Positions 42,263-51,194 of a stretch of 64,000 bases of DNA are shown piece after piece. The position numbers were made by a program, and so were the translations under genes. The stretch spans positions 341,410 through 405,409 of the forward strand of contig NZ_VWSH01000002.1 of the NCBI RefSeq assembly GCF_008629695.1, given 5' to 3'. The notes beneath the pieces were generated by a model, which had not been told where the DNA came from, did no database searches, and saw nothing but the letters and a program-made list of their open reading frames with translations. The DNA is from Taibaiella lutea (GTDB lineage: Bacteria > Bacteroidota > Bacteroidia > Chitinophagales > Chitinophagaceae). Numbering within the stretch: position 1 is the stretch's first letter; the number at the start of each line of letters is the position of its first letter.

Positions 42263-43363
42263 TTATTCATAAGTTTTATTCCAGCCCCAGGGTTCTGTCT
42301 TTTTACCTACGTTGAAGAACTTATTTAACTGAAAACTTAATCCTAATTCATTGTAAGCACCCGCAGAACCATAATACGAACGGGCATACCTTACTACCAT
42401 TTTATTAAGGTTGATGCCTGCACCAAAAGAAAAACCTGCCGTTCCGGTTGCATCTTTAACACCTAATTCTCCTCTGCGCAGATGATTGTAAGCTGCCGAA
42501 ACAGTAATGCGTTTACCCAAAATCAATTCTGCTCCAAAATTCAGGTGTCTGAAAATCCTGTCAATAGTATGGCTTCCTTCCGCTGTATCTGAACTTGAGC
42601 TGATAATGGTTGTAACGACCTTATCGGCAGGATTATTGTAGTAAACATCCCATTGATATAAGTGGTGTGCCGTAACATATAACCTCAGCGGAACATTCTT
42701 TAATCGTTTCGATATACCCAGTTGCAAATCGAAAGGTAACGGTTCCATATCATTTTCAGGATTATACTGCTTTAACTGGATGCCCATGTTTTTTGCAACT
42801 ACTCCTATATTCCAGCCATTGGCAGTGTCTTCGTAGCTGATACCTACATCAGCCAATACAGCCATGCTGCTTCGGTCAGATAAGAAAGAATGTGCCCACT
42901 TTACAGTTGCACCATAACGCCAGCGGTTTAAGTACTTTCTGGAGGCAGAGAAATTCAGTGAATAATCTGCTGCATATATCCTGCCCAAATCATTGCCCTG
43001 CGCATCCGTATTCGTCATGTTTCCATAATTCAGATATTGAATACCGACACCGAAATCCGTGTTTAACGGCTCTACATGATAGCCATACTGAAGATTGGCA
43101 ATACCGATGCCTGCGTAATAAATATTATAATTAACCGCAAGCTGGTTGTGCATGGAAGGCCTTAGCAAAGCGGGATTCTGCAAAGTGAAAGAAACATCAT
43201 TATCCTGGCTTGCAGGCACATAGCCACCCAAAGCCGTTACATGCGGACTATTGCTCATGCGCAGATATTCAAAAGCATTCTGTCCTCCTGTTACTTGTGC
43301 ACCGGCCTGAAAAGCAGCTGATGCCAGTAATATTCCTCCTAATAATCGGAAAATTCTACTCAT
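42263..43363 (-). CDS. porQ: Type IX secretion system protein PorQ
   Basis: A 366-residue outer-membrane beta-barrel protein with a signal peptide ending near FQAGAQ (about residue 23). The family opening GGQNAFEYLRMSNSPHVTALGGYV is conserved, and paired strands run to the C-terminal YNELGLSFQLNKFF. PorQ belongs to the PorV-type barrel group and is associated with the T9SS attachment machinery. It is the only T9SS component gene seen here, although nine probable cargo genes are nearby. It is transcribed alone, upstream of a LuxE-like gene on the other strand. Confidence 0.88.
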   Translation of the reverse strand: MSRIFRLLGGILLASAAFQAGAQVTGGQNAFEYLRMSNSPHVTALGGYVPASQDNDVSFTLQNPALLRPSMHNQLAVNYNIYYAGIGIANLQYGYHVEPLNTDFGVGIQYLNYGNMTNTDAQGNDLGRIYAADYSLNFSASRKYLNRWRYGATVKWAHSFLSDRSSMAVLADVGISYEDTANGWNIGVVAKNMGIQLKQYNPENDMEPLPFDLQLGISKRLKNVPLRLYVTAHHLYQWDVYYNNPADKVVTTIISSSSDTAEGSHTIDRIFRHLNFGAELILGKRITVSAAYNHLRRGELGVKDATGTAGFSFGAGINLNKMVVRYARSYYGSAGAYNELGLSFQLNKFFNVGKKTEPWGWNKTYE

Positions 43364-43429
43364 GGTCCTAAAACGAAATTACGTCTCTAATATTGTATAA
43401 ATTTAGGAGATTACTCCGTATGTTTATTA

Positions 43430-43464
43430 AAAAACCTATAAGGTTTTGGACCTTACAGGTTTTT
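43430..43464 (-). terminator. Terminator of fabI
   Basis: A stem of about 14 bp with one mismatch (aaaacctataaggt with accttacaggtttt), 27 nt past the minus-strand stop at 43491. Same hairpin family as 11384 and 23671. Confidence 0.75.
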
Positions 43465-43490
43465 AATAGATCTATATCCTTTCGGGAAAA

Positions 43491-44312
43491 TTATTTACCC
43501 TGAGTCATTTCCTGCATAATGCCGTGGCTCACACCCGTAAAAGAGAAACCTCCGTCGTGGAAAAGGTTCTGCATTGTAACCATTTTGGTCAGATCACTGA
43601 ACATTGCAATGCAATAATTTGCGCAATCTTCTGCAGTGGCATTACCTAACGGCGACATTTTTTCGGCATAGCTGTAAAAACCGTCAAAACCCGTAACGCC
43701 CGAACCTGCTGTTGTCGGAACCGGAGATTGGGAAATAGTATTCACCCTTACTTTTTTATCAAAACCATATTGATATCCGAAGCTGCGTGCAATGCTTTCC
43801 ATGAGCGCTTTGGCATCAGCCATATCATTATAACCCGGGAAGGTACGTTGTGCAGCTATATAACTCAAAGCTAATACAGAAGCCCATTCGTTCAGCGCAT
43901 CCAGTTTCTTTGCAGTTTGCAATACTTTATGGAAGGACAGAGCAGAAATATCTAAAGTCTTTTGGAAATTGTCATAATTGGTAGCATCATAAGCAAAACC
44001 CTTACGCATGTTGGGAGACATGCCGATGGAATGCAATACAAAATCCATTTTACCACCAAAATGTTCGGTAGCTTGGTTAAACAGACTTTCCAAATCTGCA
44101 ACGGATGTGGCATCAGCGCCAATTACAGGAGCATTATTGCAAAGGGCAGATAATTCTTTAATAGTACCCATACGCAATGCAACCGGAGCATTTGACAATA
44201 CGATTTCAGCGCCTTCTTCTACTGCACGAAGTGCTACTTTCCATGCGATAGAACGCTCATCCAATGCACCAAATATAATTCCTTTTTTACCTTTTAAAAG
44301 TTGATTAGCCAT
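43491..44312 (-). CDS. fabI: Enoyl-[acyl-carrier-protein] reductase (NADH)
   Basis: A 273-residue short-chain dehydrogenase performing the last reduction of fatty-acid elongation. The glycine-poor nucleotide loop GALDERSIAW (15-24) is typical of FabI. Catalytic residues are Tyr151, Tyr161 and Lys168 in SYIAAQRTFPGYNDMADAKAL, with the same spacing as E. coli Tyr146, Tyr156 and Lys163. The substrate loop ISQSPVPTTAGSGV follows. Length fits. A near-consensus TACCTTTA lies about 30 nt upstream. A single gene with its own terminator. Confidence 0.93.
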   Translation of the reverse strand: MANQLLKGKKGIIFGALDERSIAWKVALRAVEEGAEIVLSNAPVALRMGTIKELSALCNNAPVIGADATSVADLESLFNQATEHFGGKMDFVLHSIGMSPNMRKGFAYDATNYDNFQKTLDISALSFHKVLQTAKKLDALNEWASVLALSYIAAQRTFPGYNDMADAKALMESIARSFGYQYGFDKKVRVNTISQSPVPTTAGSGVTGFDGFYSYAEKMSPLGNATAEDCANYCIAMFSDLTKMVTMQNLFHDGGFSFTGVSHGIMQEMTQGK

Positions 44313-44420
44313 AGTAATTGTTATGTAATTTATGGCGGTAAAGGTAATGAAATTTAGATGTAACGGAAAAAAATGCTCATCAGAAGTGGCTGAGGCTTTG
44401 TACGCAAAGGCAATACACTT

Positions 44421-46796
44421 TTATCCTAAACGGAATCCAATAGCCAACCGGAAATTCAGAGGTGGCCCGGGGGCATAAACCCAATCAGTATCATTGTATT
44501 TTGAACCGAAGTTGATATATTTTCTATTGGTAAGATTATATACATTGAAATTCAAATACCATTGCCTGTATGCGTAACTCAATCCGGCTTCCAGTAAGGT
44601 ATAGCCGGGCAGGTAAGAATTTTCAGAGTACGAACTGCTGAATTTATCTTTATACTGCAGTCCCGCTGAAAATGACAAACCCTTTAATGCCTTATCTGTA
44701 AACTTATATTTAATAAACAAATTAGCAATATTGTGCACAGGCGAATTGAAGGTATAAAGGCCTATTTCTGCTAGATTATTGCTTTTTGTAACACGGGAAT
44801 CCGTGTAGGCGTAGTTGGCAAGAATGCTGATGCTTTTACTTATCTGTCCAATTATATCCAGTTCTATGCCTTTAGTAACCGACTGACCTGTAGCTTTCTG
44901 AAAATCGGGATAATCAGGATCGATGGCCAGTGCATTATTACGCACGGTGCGATATACAGTAAGGTTAATACAAAATTTTCTTTCAAACCAAAAAGATTTC
45001 AAACCTATCTCTTTGTTATTGCCTGTAAGCGGCTCAAATTGCCTGCCGGCAAAGTTTCTGCCGATTTGCGGCACGAATGCTTCGTCCGTTAACGCATATA
45101 ATGATAGATTGCTGTTGATTAAATAAGTAAGCCCCAGTCTTGGTGTGATTTTTTTATCAGTTTGTGTCAGTGATTTATCAGAAGAGGACGGTGTACGACA
45201 AATGGTATAACGCATAGCCAGCGTAAGAATCACTTTGTTGTAAATTTTCAGATGGTCTTGTAAATACAATGCTTCATAGTGGCTGGAAGCAATATTTTCG
45301 TATATCGTAGCCTCAAAATGATTTAGCGCTTGGGTTGGTATGTGATAAGCCGGGTCTGGATAATAAAGGTTATGCTTGTTGTCCGTTTTTACAAAAAATG
45401 AATCTCTTGCAAACCTTTTACCAAAATCTAACCCTATGAGGATATTGTGTTGCAAATGCCTGCCGGTATTATATTCACCTTGCAAAAAAACAATCGCATT
45501 GTAAAGCTTATTGTCATATTTGTCTTTGTAAGTATAACGGTAAATTGTATCATCCGAAACTATATTGTTATGGTGGATCTCATCCAGCTTCATTCCATTG
45601 GCATGCCATTTTCCAAAAACAACACCGGCATGTGTATTCAGGCTCCAGTGTTTACTAAATTTATGATATAGGTTCAATTTAAAATAATGGTCATGGCTGC
45701 TGACGCCCGATGCATTCGGATCGGAAATAAGGATGTCATTCGGCACAACGAAGAGTTTGCCGTTAACACTTGGCAAATATCTTACATCATCAAGGCTTTT
45801 GCCTTCCATGAAGTTATATTCAAATACAAGGTTGGTGCTTTGTTTGATGTCATATTGAAATGCGCCCGCTATAAAATATTTGTTGAAATATCCGTAACGA
45901 TAGTGACGCCTCTGACGCTGCACGCCTGCATTGAACCTGTAAGTGAATGCCCTCCTTTTTTTAATTTCACCTCCCAAATCAATTGAAGTCCGCAGCATAT
46001 TCCAGCTGCCATAGCCTGCTTCAACACGCAGCGTTTTTTCATGAACCGGTTGTTTTGTAATGATATTTATGATCCCTCCCGGGTTGGCATTGCTGATCAT
46101 GAAGCCTGCTGGGCCTTTTATAAATTCCACCCTGTCAATCATAGCAGCATCGGGATTCATGTTGTAATAATACCCCGAACCAACGCCATTGCGCAAAATG
46201 CTGTTCTGGGTTGTTGAACCGCGTATCATTGTATAAATATCCTGGCCCGCATTATTGCCGGGCAATACACCTGCTGCAGTTCTGAGAATGTCATCAGTGG
46301 TATTGACTCCGATGTCTCTTATCGTTCTGGCATTTATAACTGTAATATTTTGAGGAACCTCTATCAATGGGCTTCCTATACGCAAAGAGCCGGAGGGCTT
46401 TTCCGTGACATACTTTGTATGCGAACCATTAATCATTATCTCTGATAAATATTGCGAATCAATGCCAGGAATAACAATGTTTGTCTCTGCGATATTATTT
46501 GTAGTAACAGATATTGTTTCAGTTTTAATTAACTGCTCATCTGTGGATATATTAATAGTATAATCTCCGGATTTCAGGTTCAGAATTTCAAAACGACCTT
46601 TAGCATCTGTTAATGTACTTGAAGAATTTTCCGGTAACGTAATCCGTAAATTACAGACCGGCTTTCCATCCTGTAGCATGACATATCCGTTTATGCAGCC
46701 TGTTTGGGAATAGCAAGGAGTTAAACCAGATATAAACAACGTTAATGTCAGAATAAACTGGTATATAGTTTTTATTTGAGCATAAATATGTTTCAT
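44421..46796 (-). CDS. TonB-dependent siderophore-type receptor
   Basis: About 791 residues from ATG 46796, the start of a good signal peptide (MKHIYAQIKTIYQF ... TPCYSQ); in-frame ATGs at 46826 and 46823 are alternatives. A carboxypeptidase-regulatory-like domain (GCINGYVMLQDGKPVCNLRITLPEN) comes first, as in SusC/FecA-type Bacteroidota receptors. A plug domain (SPLIEVPQNITVINARTIRDIG ... EFIKGPAGFMISNANPGGIINIITK) and a 22-strand barrel ending NLTNRKYINFG ... FRLAIGFRLG follow. The plug and barrel match the FhuA/FoxA ferric-siderophore group. A two-component system lies directly upstream on the same strand, and a 9-nt direct repeat sits before the start. Confidence 0.87.
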   Translation of the reverse strand: MKHIYAQIKTIYQFILTLTLFISGLTPCYSQTGCINGYVMLQDGKPVCNLRITLPENSSSTLTDAKGRFEILNLKSGDYTINISTDEQLIKTETISVTTNNIAETNIVIPGIDSQYLSEIMINGSHTKYVTEKPSGSLRIGSPLIEVPQNITVINARTIRDIGVNTTDDILRTAAGVLPGNNAGQDIYTMIRGSTTQNSILRNGVGSGYYYNMNPDAAMIDRVEFIKGPAGFMISNANPGGIINIITKQPVHEKTLRVEAGYGSWNMLRTSIDLGGEIKKRRAFTYRFNAGVQRQRRHYRYGYFNKYFIAGAFQYDIKQSTNLVFEYNFMEGKSLDDVRYLPSVNGKLFVVPNDILISDPNASGVSSHDHYFKLNLYHKFSKHWSLNTHAGVVFGKWHANGMKLDEIHHNNIVSDDTIYRYTYKDKYDNKLYNAIVFLQGEYNTGRHLQHNILIGLDFGKRFARDSFFVKTDNKHNLYYPDPAYHIPTQALNHFEATIYENIASSHYEALYLQDHLKIYNKVILTLAMRYTICRTPSSSDKSLTQTDKKITPRLGLTYLINSNLSLYALTDEAFVPQIGRNFAGRQFEPLTGNNKEIGLKSFWFERKFCINLTVYRTVRNNALAIDPDYPDFQKATGQSVTKGIELDIIGQISKSISILANYAYTDSRVTKSNNLAEIGLYTFNSPVHNIANLFIKYKFTDKALKGLSFSAGLQYKDKFSSSYSENSYLPGYTLLEAGLSYAYRQWYLNFNVYNLTNRKYINFGSKYNDTDWVYAPGPPLNFRLAIGFRLG

Positions 46797-46821
46797 ATTG
46801 ACATTTTGAATGAAACCTTTC

Positions 46822-46840
46822 ATCACTGCAGATCACTGCA
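46822..46840. promoter_or_regulatory. Short direct repeat upstream of the TonB-dependent receptor
   Basis: atcactgca occurs twice in tandem with one nucleotide between (46822-46830 and 46832-46840), just upstream of the preferred receptor start. It could be a regulator site, but the evidence is only the repeat itself. If the longer start at 46826 were used, it would overlap the coding region. Confidence 0.3.
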
Positions 46841-47031
46841 TTTTGCAACGGATGTAAACCTTAATTGGCATTAGATTAAGATGTAGGGGAGTAACTATTT
46901 GTCAGGGCCAATAAACAGGTCGTATTGGAGTAATAAACTTGTCTTAAAAATACGAAATAATACTTAATGCAATATTGAGAATGAGAATATTTAGTAATTG
47001 TACTAATCAAGTACAAATGCATATATTGTTT

Positions 47032-49191
47032 TTATGCAAGGAATTGTAAGGTACAACAAGTCTCATCACCGTTTATCGTTTCAAAAGTTATATTGACTCC
47101 TATTTTCCTGCTTAATTCGTCAATTATCAATAATCCCAGTCCATTTGTCAATAATTCTGAAGTATGTGCCCGTTGCAGCGCTTCCAGATAGTTTTGCTGA
47201 GTAAATAAAGCACCTTGATTTATTATTTTAAGACAAGGTTTAGTACAGGCCGATTGTTCGTATTGAACAACAATAGAGCCTTTTTCAGGTGATGCTTTGA
47301 TGGCATTGTGCAAAATATTGCGCATGATAGTCATCAGAAAATTGACATCCGTTTCCAGGATTGCATCCGGAGCCATCCGGATATCGATGGTTAATTGCTT
47401 ATCGCGGATGATGTTCTCCAATAAACTTATGCTTTGATTGCACAAACTGTAAATATTTACCGGTTCCTTTACTACATTAAGTAAAAGCATCTGGGTTTTG
47501 CTCCATATAAGCAGATCCTCCATATTGTCTAATAAGCCGGAAGCGGCTGTTTGTATTTGCTTTTCAAGCTTGGCCTTTTCATCAGTTCCGATTAATGTGT
47601 TTTGAGATTGCTGAAGCTTAAGAAATTGGTATATCTGGCTTATCGGCGACCGGAAATCATGGCTTATAATGGCGAACAGCTTAGCTTTTGTTTGGTTAGC
47701 TTCCTTAAGTTGCTCATTCAAATGTTGCAAGACGGCATTCTGCTTGTCCAGTTCAAGTGCGGTTTTTCTTTTGTTCTTATAAAAAATAATCAGCAAAACA
47801 GACAAGCATAAAAGTGCTGCCGCCACTGTAAACAACCAAAGCCGTTGCTTCCGGACATTTTGTATAATCAGGCTTTTGATATATACGTTGTCCTGCGTTA
47901 TTTTACGTTGATATTCAGATTCTATATCTGTTATTATTTTCTTTTCGTTGACAACAAGCAGGCTGTCTGTATAAAGCATATACTTTTTATAATAGAAAAT
48001 TACCGAATCCTGATTGTCGAGTTTTTCATGGCAATCAGCAATGGAGATGGTGTAATTTATCAGCTGATTCAAAGTAAACATTTTAGCTGTGCCTGCTATA
48101 TTCATGAATGTAAATAAAGCACTGTCATACTTTTGATCGCGTAGCAACAAGTCTCCCTTTAACCATTGTAAATAACCACTGATGACAGGATTTATGAGGC
48201 TGCTGTCATACTTGATTGCATCGTTAAAGTATTTCCAGCTGCTATCGGTTTTATAGTTGTTTTTTGAAAGAAAGAAATGAACATCACTTATAAGAATATT
48301 GCTTTGAATAATAAGGTCGTTAAAATTATGTCCTGTTTTTTTTGCCAGATTGATCAGGCTATCCCGAAATGTAACAGCATTGTGTATATTATTTTTGGCT
48401 TTTATGGAATGAATATATATAACCCCGTGGTAGTATTTGGCAAGCAGGTAACTGTTGCTGCCCATCCATTCTCTTGCCAGAAGTAAGTATCGTAATCCTT
48501 TTTCTATATTGCCATGTTCAACATAACGTGTTGTGTTCAAATATATGGAGCTTTGCCATAAATAAGGATCGGAAAGTCGAAGGTAACACAGCGCCATATG
48601 GAGAGAGTCTTTATGGCTTACAGTGCGATTCAAAAGATGTGCTTTCAGAAGGTTTAATTCCTGGGAAGAAACATATACGCTCATCTGATACCTTCTGTTT
48701 TTGAAGTAGAATTCAGCCAAACCATCAAGAATCAACGCCTGTGTTGAAATATCCAATGTCTTTCTGTTGATATTACTTACAATGTCAAACAGTTTTTGTC
48801 TTTCGGTTGCATACGCTTCAGATTGGGAATATACTTTCAGCAACCAGACTGCCTGTTCAACCCGAAGTTCTTTATTATTTATTTTCAGGCTTAAATCATA
48901 AGCAGCTTTTGTATAATAAACTGCTGAATCAAAATGAAAGGAATATTTGTAACTCTTGCCGATATAGCCATACAAATACGATTTTTTGTAGTAATCGTTT
49001 TCAGAGGTTGATCCCAGCATCTCAAAAGAAATAGCCCTTGCTGCATCATTCTTTTCATATTGTAACAAGGAATCGATTTTTTTAAGGTTTTCATCATTCA
49101 ATGATGTTACATTTTTTGAATGATCTTCCTGTAAGTTGCAGGAAAACAGAAGGCCGAGAAAGAAGCATAAACCGTATAAATGGCGTCTCAT
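47032..49191 (-). CDS. Sensor histidine kinase with N-terminal TPR-like domain
   Basis: A 719-residue protein. The N-terminus is lipoprotein-like (LLFSCN, Cys near residue 18). A long TPR-type helical region follows (about 70-420; YGYIGKSYKYSFHFDSAVYYTKAAYDLS). One membrane helix (WLFTVAAALLCLSVLLIIFY, about 448-470) and a short coiled coil lead to HisKA with His511 in AIISHDFRSP. The ATPase domain has the N box NILHNAIKAS, a G1-like INQGAL (Asn in place of the usual Asp) and TNGLGLLIIDEL. It overlaps the LytTR regulator by 4 nt (ATGA), so the pair is translationally coupled. The signal is unknown. Confidence 0.85.
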   Translation of the reverse strand: MRRHLYGLCFFLGLLFSCNLQEDHSKNVTSLNDENLKKIDSLLQYEKNDAARAISFEMLGSTSENDYYKKSYLYGYIGKSYKYSFHFDSAVYYTKAAYDLSLKINNKELRVEQAVWLLKVYSQSEAYATERQKLFDIVSNINRKTLDISTQALILDGLAEFYFKNRRYQMSVYVSSQELNLLKAHLLNRTVSHKDSLHMALCYLRLSDPYLWQSSIYLNTTRYVEHGNIEKGLRYLLLAREWMGSNSYLLAKYYHGVIYIHSIKAKNNIHNAVTFRDSLINLAKKTGHNFNDLIIQSNILISDVHFFLSKNNYKTDSSWKYFNDAIKYDSSLINPVISGYLQWLKGDLLLRDQKYDSALFTFMNIAGTAKMFTLNQLINYTISIADCHEKLDNQDSVIFYYKKYMLYTDSLLVVNEKKIITDIESEYQRKITQDNVYIKSLIIQNVRKQRLWLFTVAAALLCLSVLLIIFYKNKRKTALELDKQNAVLQHLNEQLKEANQTKAKLFAIISHDFRSPISQIYQFLKLQQSQNTLIGTDEKAKLEKQIQTAASGLLDNMEDLLIWSKTQMLLLNVVKEPVNIYSLCNQSISLLENIIRDKQLTIDIRMAPDAILETDVNFLMTIMRNILHNAIKASPEKGSIVVQYEQSACTKPCLKIINQGALFTQQNYLEALQRAHTSELLTNGLGLLIIDELSRKIGVNITFETINGDETCCTLQFLA

Positions 49192-49895
49192 AATTTTAAT
49201 TTCGAGATGTCAGTACGGTAAGTTTTGCCGATAGGCAATTCAAAATTCTCTCCAATGATTCTGTCTTTCTTTAGTATTTTTATCTGGCTGCTTAACATAG
49301 CATAGCTACGGTGAATGCGGATGAAACCAAAATGAGCATTTTTATTTAAAAAAGCAGAAAGAGTGCTGTTGGCCAGATAATTTTTATTAACAGTTACAAT
49401 TTTAGTGTAATCCTGCATAGCCTGCAGGTATAAGACTTGCTGCACCGGCAATTTGATTTTGTTAAACCCATCCTTAAATACAATGGTTTCTTTTTCTGAT
49501 TGTTCTACTTGTAAACTGGCCAGCATACTCATTTTATGATACCCCATTATATGCCTGTAAGTAAGTGCAAAACGTTCTTCGGATATTGGTTTAAGTAGAT
49601 AATCCAACGCAGAAGTTTCAAAGCCTTCCAAAGCAAATTCGGAATGAGAGGTGACGAAAATAATGATTGGCTTTTCATTTTTCATCCTTTTGGCAAATTC
49701 AATGAATAAGCCATCAGGCATTTCTATATCCGCGAAAATAATATCAGGTTCCTGATGTTTAATGAAAGTTTGAGCCTCAATAATGCTGCCCGCTGTAGCA
49801 GCATGCTGCAAGAGAGGATATTTGGATAGAAGGTCAAGTAAAGATAATTCATCCAACCTGTTATCTTCTATAATTATATATTTGAGTGGTCTCAT
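49188..49895 (-). CDS. LytTR-family response regulator
   Basis: A 235-residue cytosolic DNA-binding regulator. The receiver domain is intact: acidic pocket Glu10/Asp11, phospho-acceptor Asp56 in FADIEMPDG, Thr82 and Lys102 (YLLKPI). A LytTR domain (about residues 130-235) contains KIKLPVQQVLYLQAMQDYTKIVT and FIRIHRSYAM, typical of the family. It stands first in an operon with the sensor kinase and overlaps it by 4 nt, so the two form a two-component system. Its targets probably carry paired direct repeats; the downstream TonB receptor is a candidate, by position only. Confidence 0.87.
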   Translation of the reverse strand: MRPLKYIIIEDNRLDELSLLDLLSKYPLLQHAATAGSIIEAQTFIKHQEPDIIFADIEMPDGLFIEFAKRMKNEKPIIIFVTSHSEFALEGFETSALDYLLKPISEERFALTYRHIMGYHKMSMLASLQVEQSEKETIVFKDGFNKIKLPVQQVLYLQAMQDYTKIVTVNKNYLANSTLSAFLNKNAHFGFIRIHRSYAMLSSQIKILKKDRIIGENFELPIGKTYRTDISKLKL

Positions 49896-50032
49896 GGCTT
49901 GTTCCGGTTAATAAAAGCCATTCAAATATACATAAATTTTGTAGTATTTAAGACTGAAAAATGGATTATTTTATTATTTTATGATTAATTGGATGATTGG
50001 GATATATGTATCTATTGATAATTACAGGGAAA

Positions 50033-50689
50033 CTAAAGCTCTTCAACGTTTACTAATTTGTGCTTTATAGCGTAAACTGCCATACCCACAATGTTTTTCA
50101 CATCCATTCTGGCCATTATTTTCTGACGATGGTAATCCACCGTTTTCTCACAGACATAAATAATTTTACCAATTTCTTTTGCTGTTTTTTGCATGCAGCA
50201 AAGTTTTATAATTTCAATTTCACGCGATGAGTAGCCTTTATATTGTAACTCATTCGCCATTTTTGGGGATGCATTCATGCAATATTCCAGAATAATTTGT
50301 GAGGCGGGTTGCATGTAATACTCCTTGCCTTGTTTAATACAACAAATAGCTGTCTTGAAGTCATTTAAATCACAGTGTACTGATATTAAACCATTTACAC
50401 CGGCCTTAAATTGACCGATAAGCCGTTCCTTGTTCTGAAATCTGGAAAAACCAATGATGGATGCTTTCATGTTCATCCTTCTTATATCCACTATCTGCAT
50501 TTCTGCATTGTTTTGTGTATCGTCCAGGTCCATTACCACATAGTGTGATGTGTGTAAACCATTTCCGTTTTCTATTGCTTTTATGTTTGTTGCTTCCCCC
50601 ACTATTTCACAATTGCCCATAGATTGTATCATATTTTTCACTCCATTTCTGAAAATAGTGCTGCTGCCAATGGTTAAAAACTGTTCCAT
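50033..50689 (-). CDS. LuxR-type transcriptional regulator with degenerate receiver domain
   Basis: A 218-residue protein with a NarL-like layout. The receiver part (about 1-120) keeps an Asp in VVMDLDD (D54 or D56), but the acidic pair that normally starts it is replaced by Ser9-Ser10 (TIGSSTIFRNGV) and the conserved Lys is absent (GLISVHCD). A C-terminal LuxR helix-turn-helix (about 150-215) reads YSSREIEIIKLCCMQKTAKEIGKIIYVCEKTVDYHRQKI. No kinase gene is adjacent; the nearest is the HK two genes downstream. It may act without phosphorylation or bind a ligand. Confidence 0.82.
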   Translation of the reverse strand: MEQFLTIGSSTIFRNGVKNMIQSMGNCEIVGEATNIKAIENGNGLHTSHYVVMDLDDTQNNAEMQIVDIRRMNMKASIIGFSRFQNKERLIGQFKAGVNGLISVHCDLNDFKTAICCIKQGKEYYMQPASQIILEYCMNASPKMANELQYKGYSSREIEIIKLCCMQKTAKEIGKIIYVCEKTVDYHRQKIMARMDVKNIVGMAVYAIKHKLVNVEEL

Positions 50690-51194
50690 AATCTTTCGTT
50701 CTTATTGAATCAATATCGGATTAGATATAATTGATGCGCCACCCGGTACTTAATCTTAGCCCCAATATTCGATGTAATTATGGATGTAAGATTCCCGAAT
50801 GTGGTTAATTGAAACAAATAAAATCGATGAATGGCATTTTAAAAACTATGAACGGAGGTTATATAATCATTATTTTTATTTTTTGTTAATGTTGATTAAC
50901 CATATATCTTATGCTATGTTAACGATAAAGTAAAGTATTAAGTGTTACAAAGAGTATTCAGTTCTAAGATCCGGGGCGGTATTTTTTGAAGCAAAAAGAT
51001 TTATAGCATTTTCTGTAAGTTTATTTTACAATTAATGAAAAAATGATAAAATAAAGGTTGAATGATCTCTGAATGTTGTTTTCATAAACTGGCGTTTTGA
51101 CTGTTTTTTTATTTTCTATTCTGATATTTTAAACTATGAAATGAAGTTTCGGTCTTAATAAAACATATTTCAATAACGCTTAAACATTAATTAC
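50690..51194. other. Intergenic region between divergent genes
   Basis: About 505 nt, AT-rich, between the minus-strand regulator and the plus-strand secreted protein. No frame with a credible start, no tRNA and no clear hairpin was seen. It should hold both promoters, but no exact TAnnTTTG box stood out near either start. Confidence 0.45.

Noticed and set aside
41221-43363. LuxE-like gene and porQ as a linked operon
   Set aside because: They are on opposite strands and converge; no functional link is supported.
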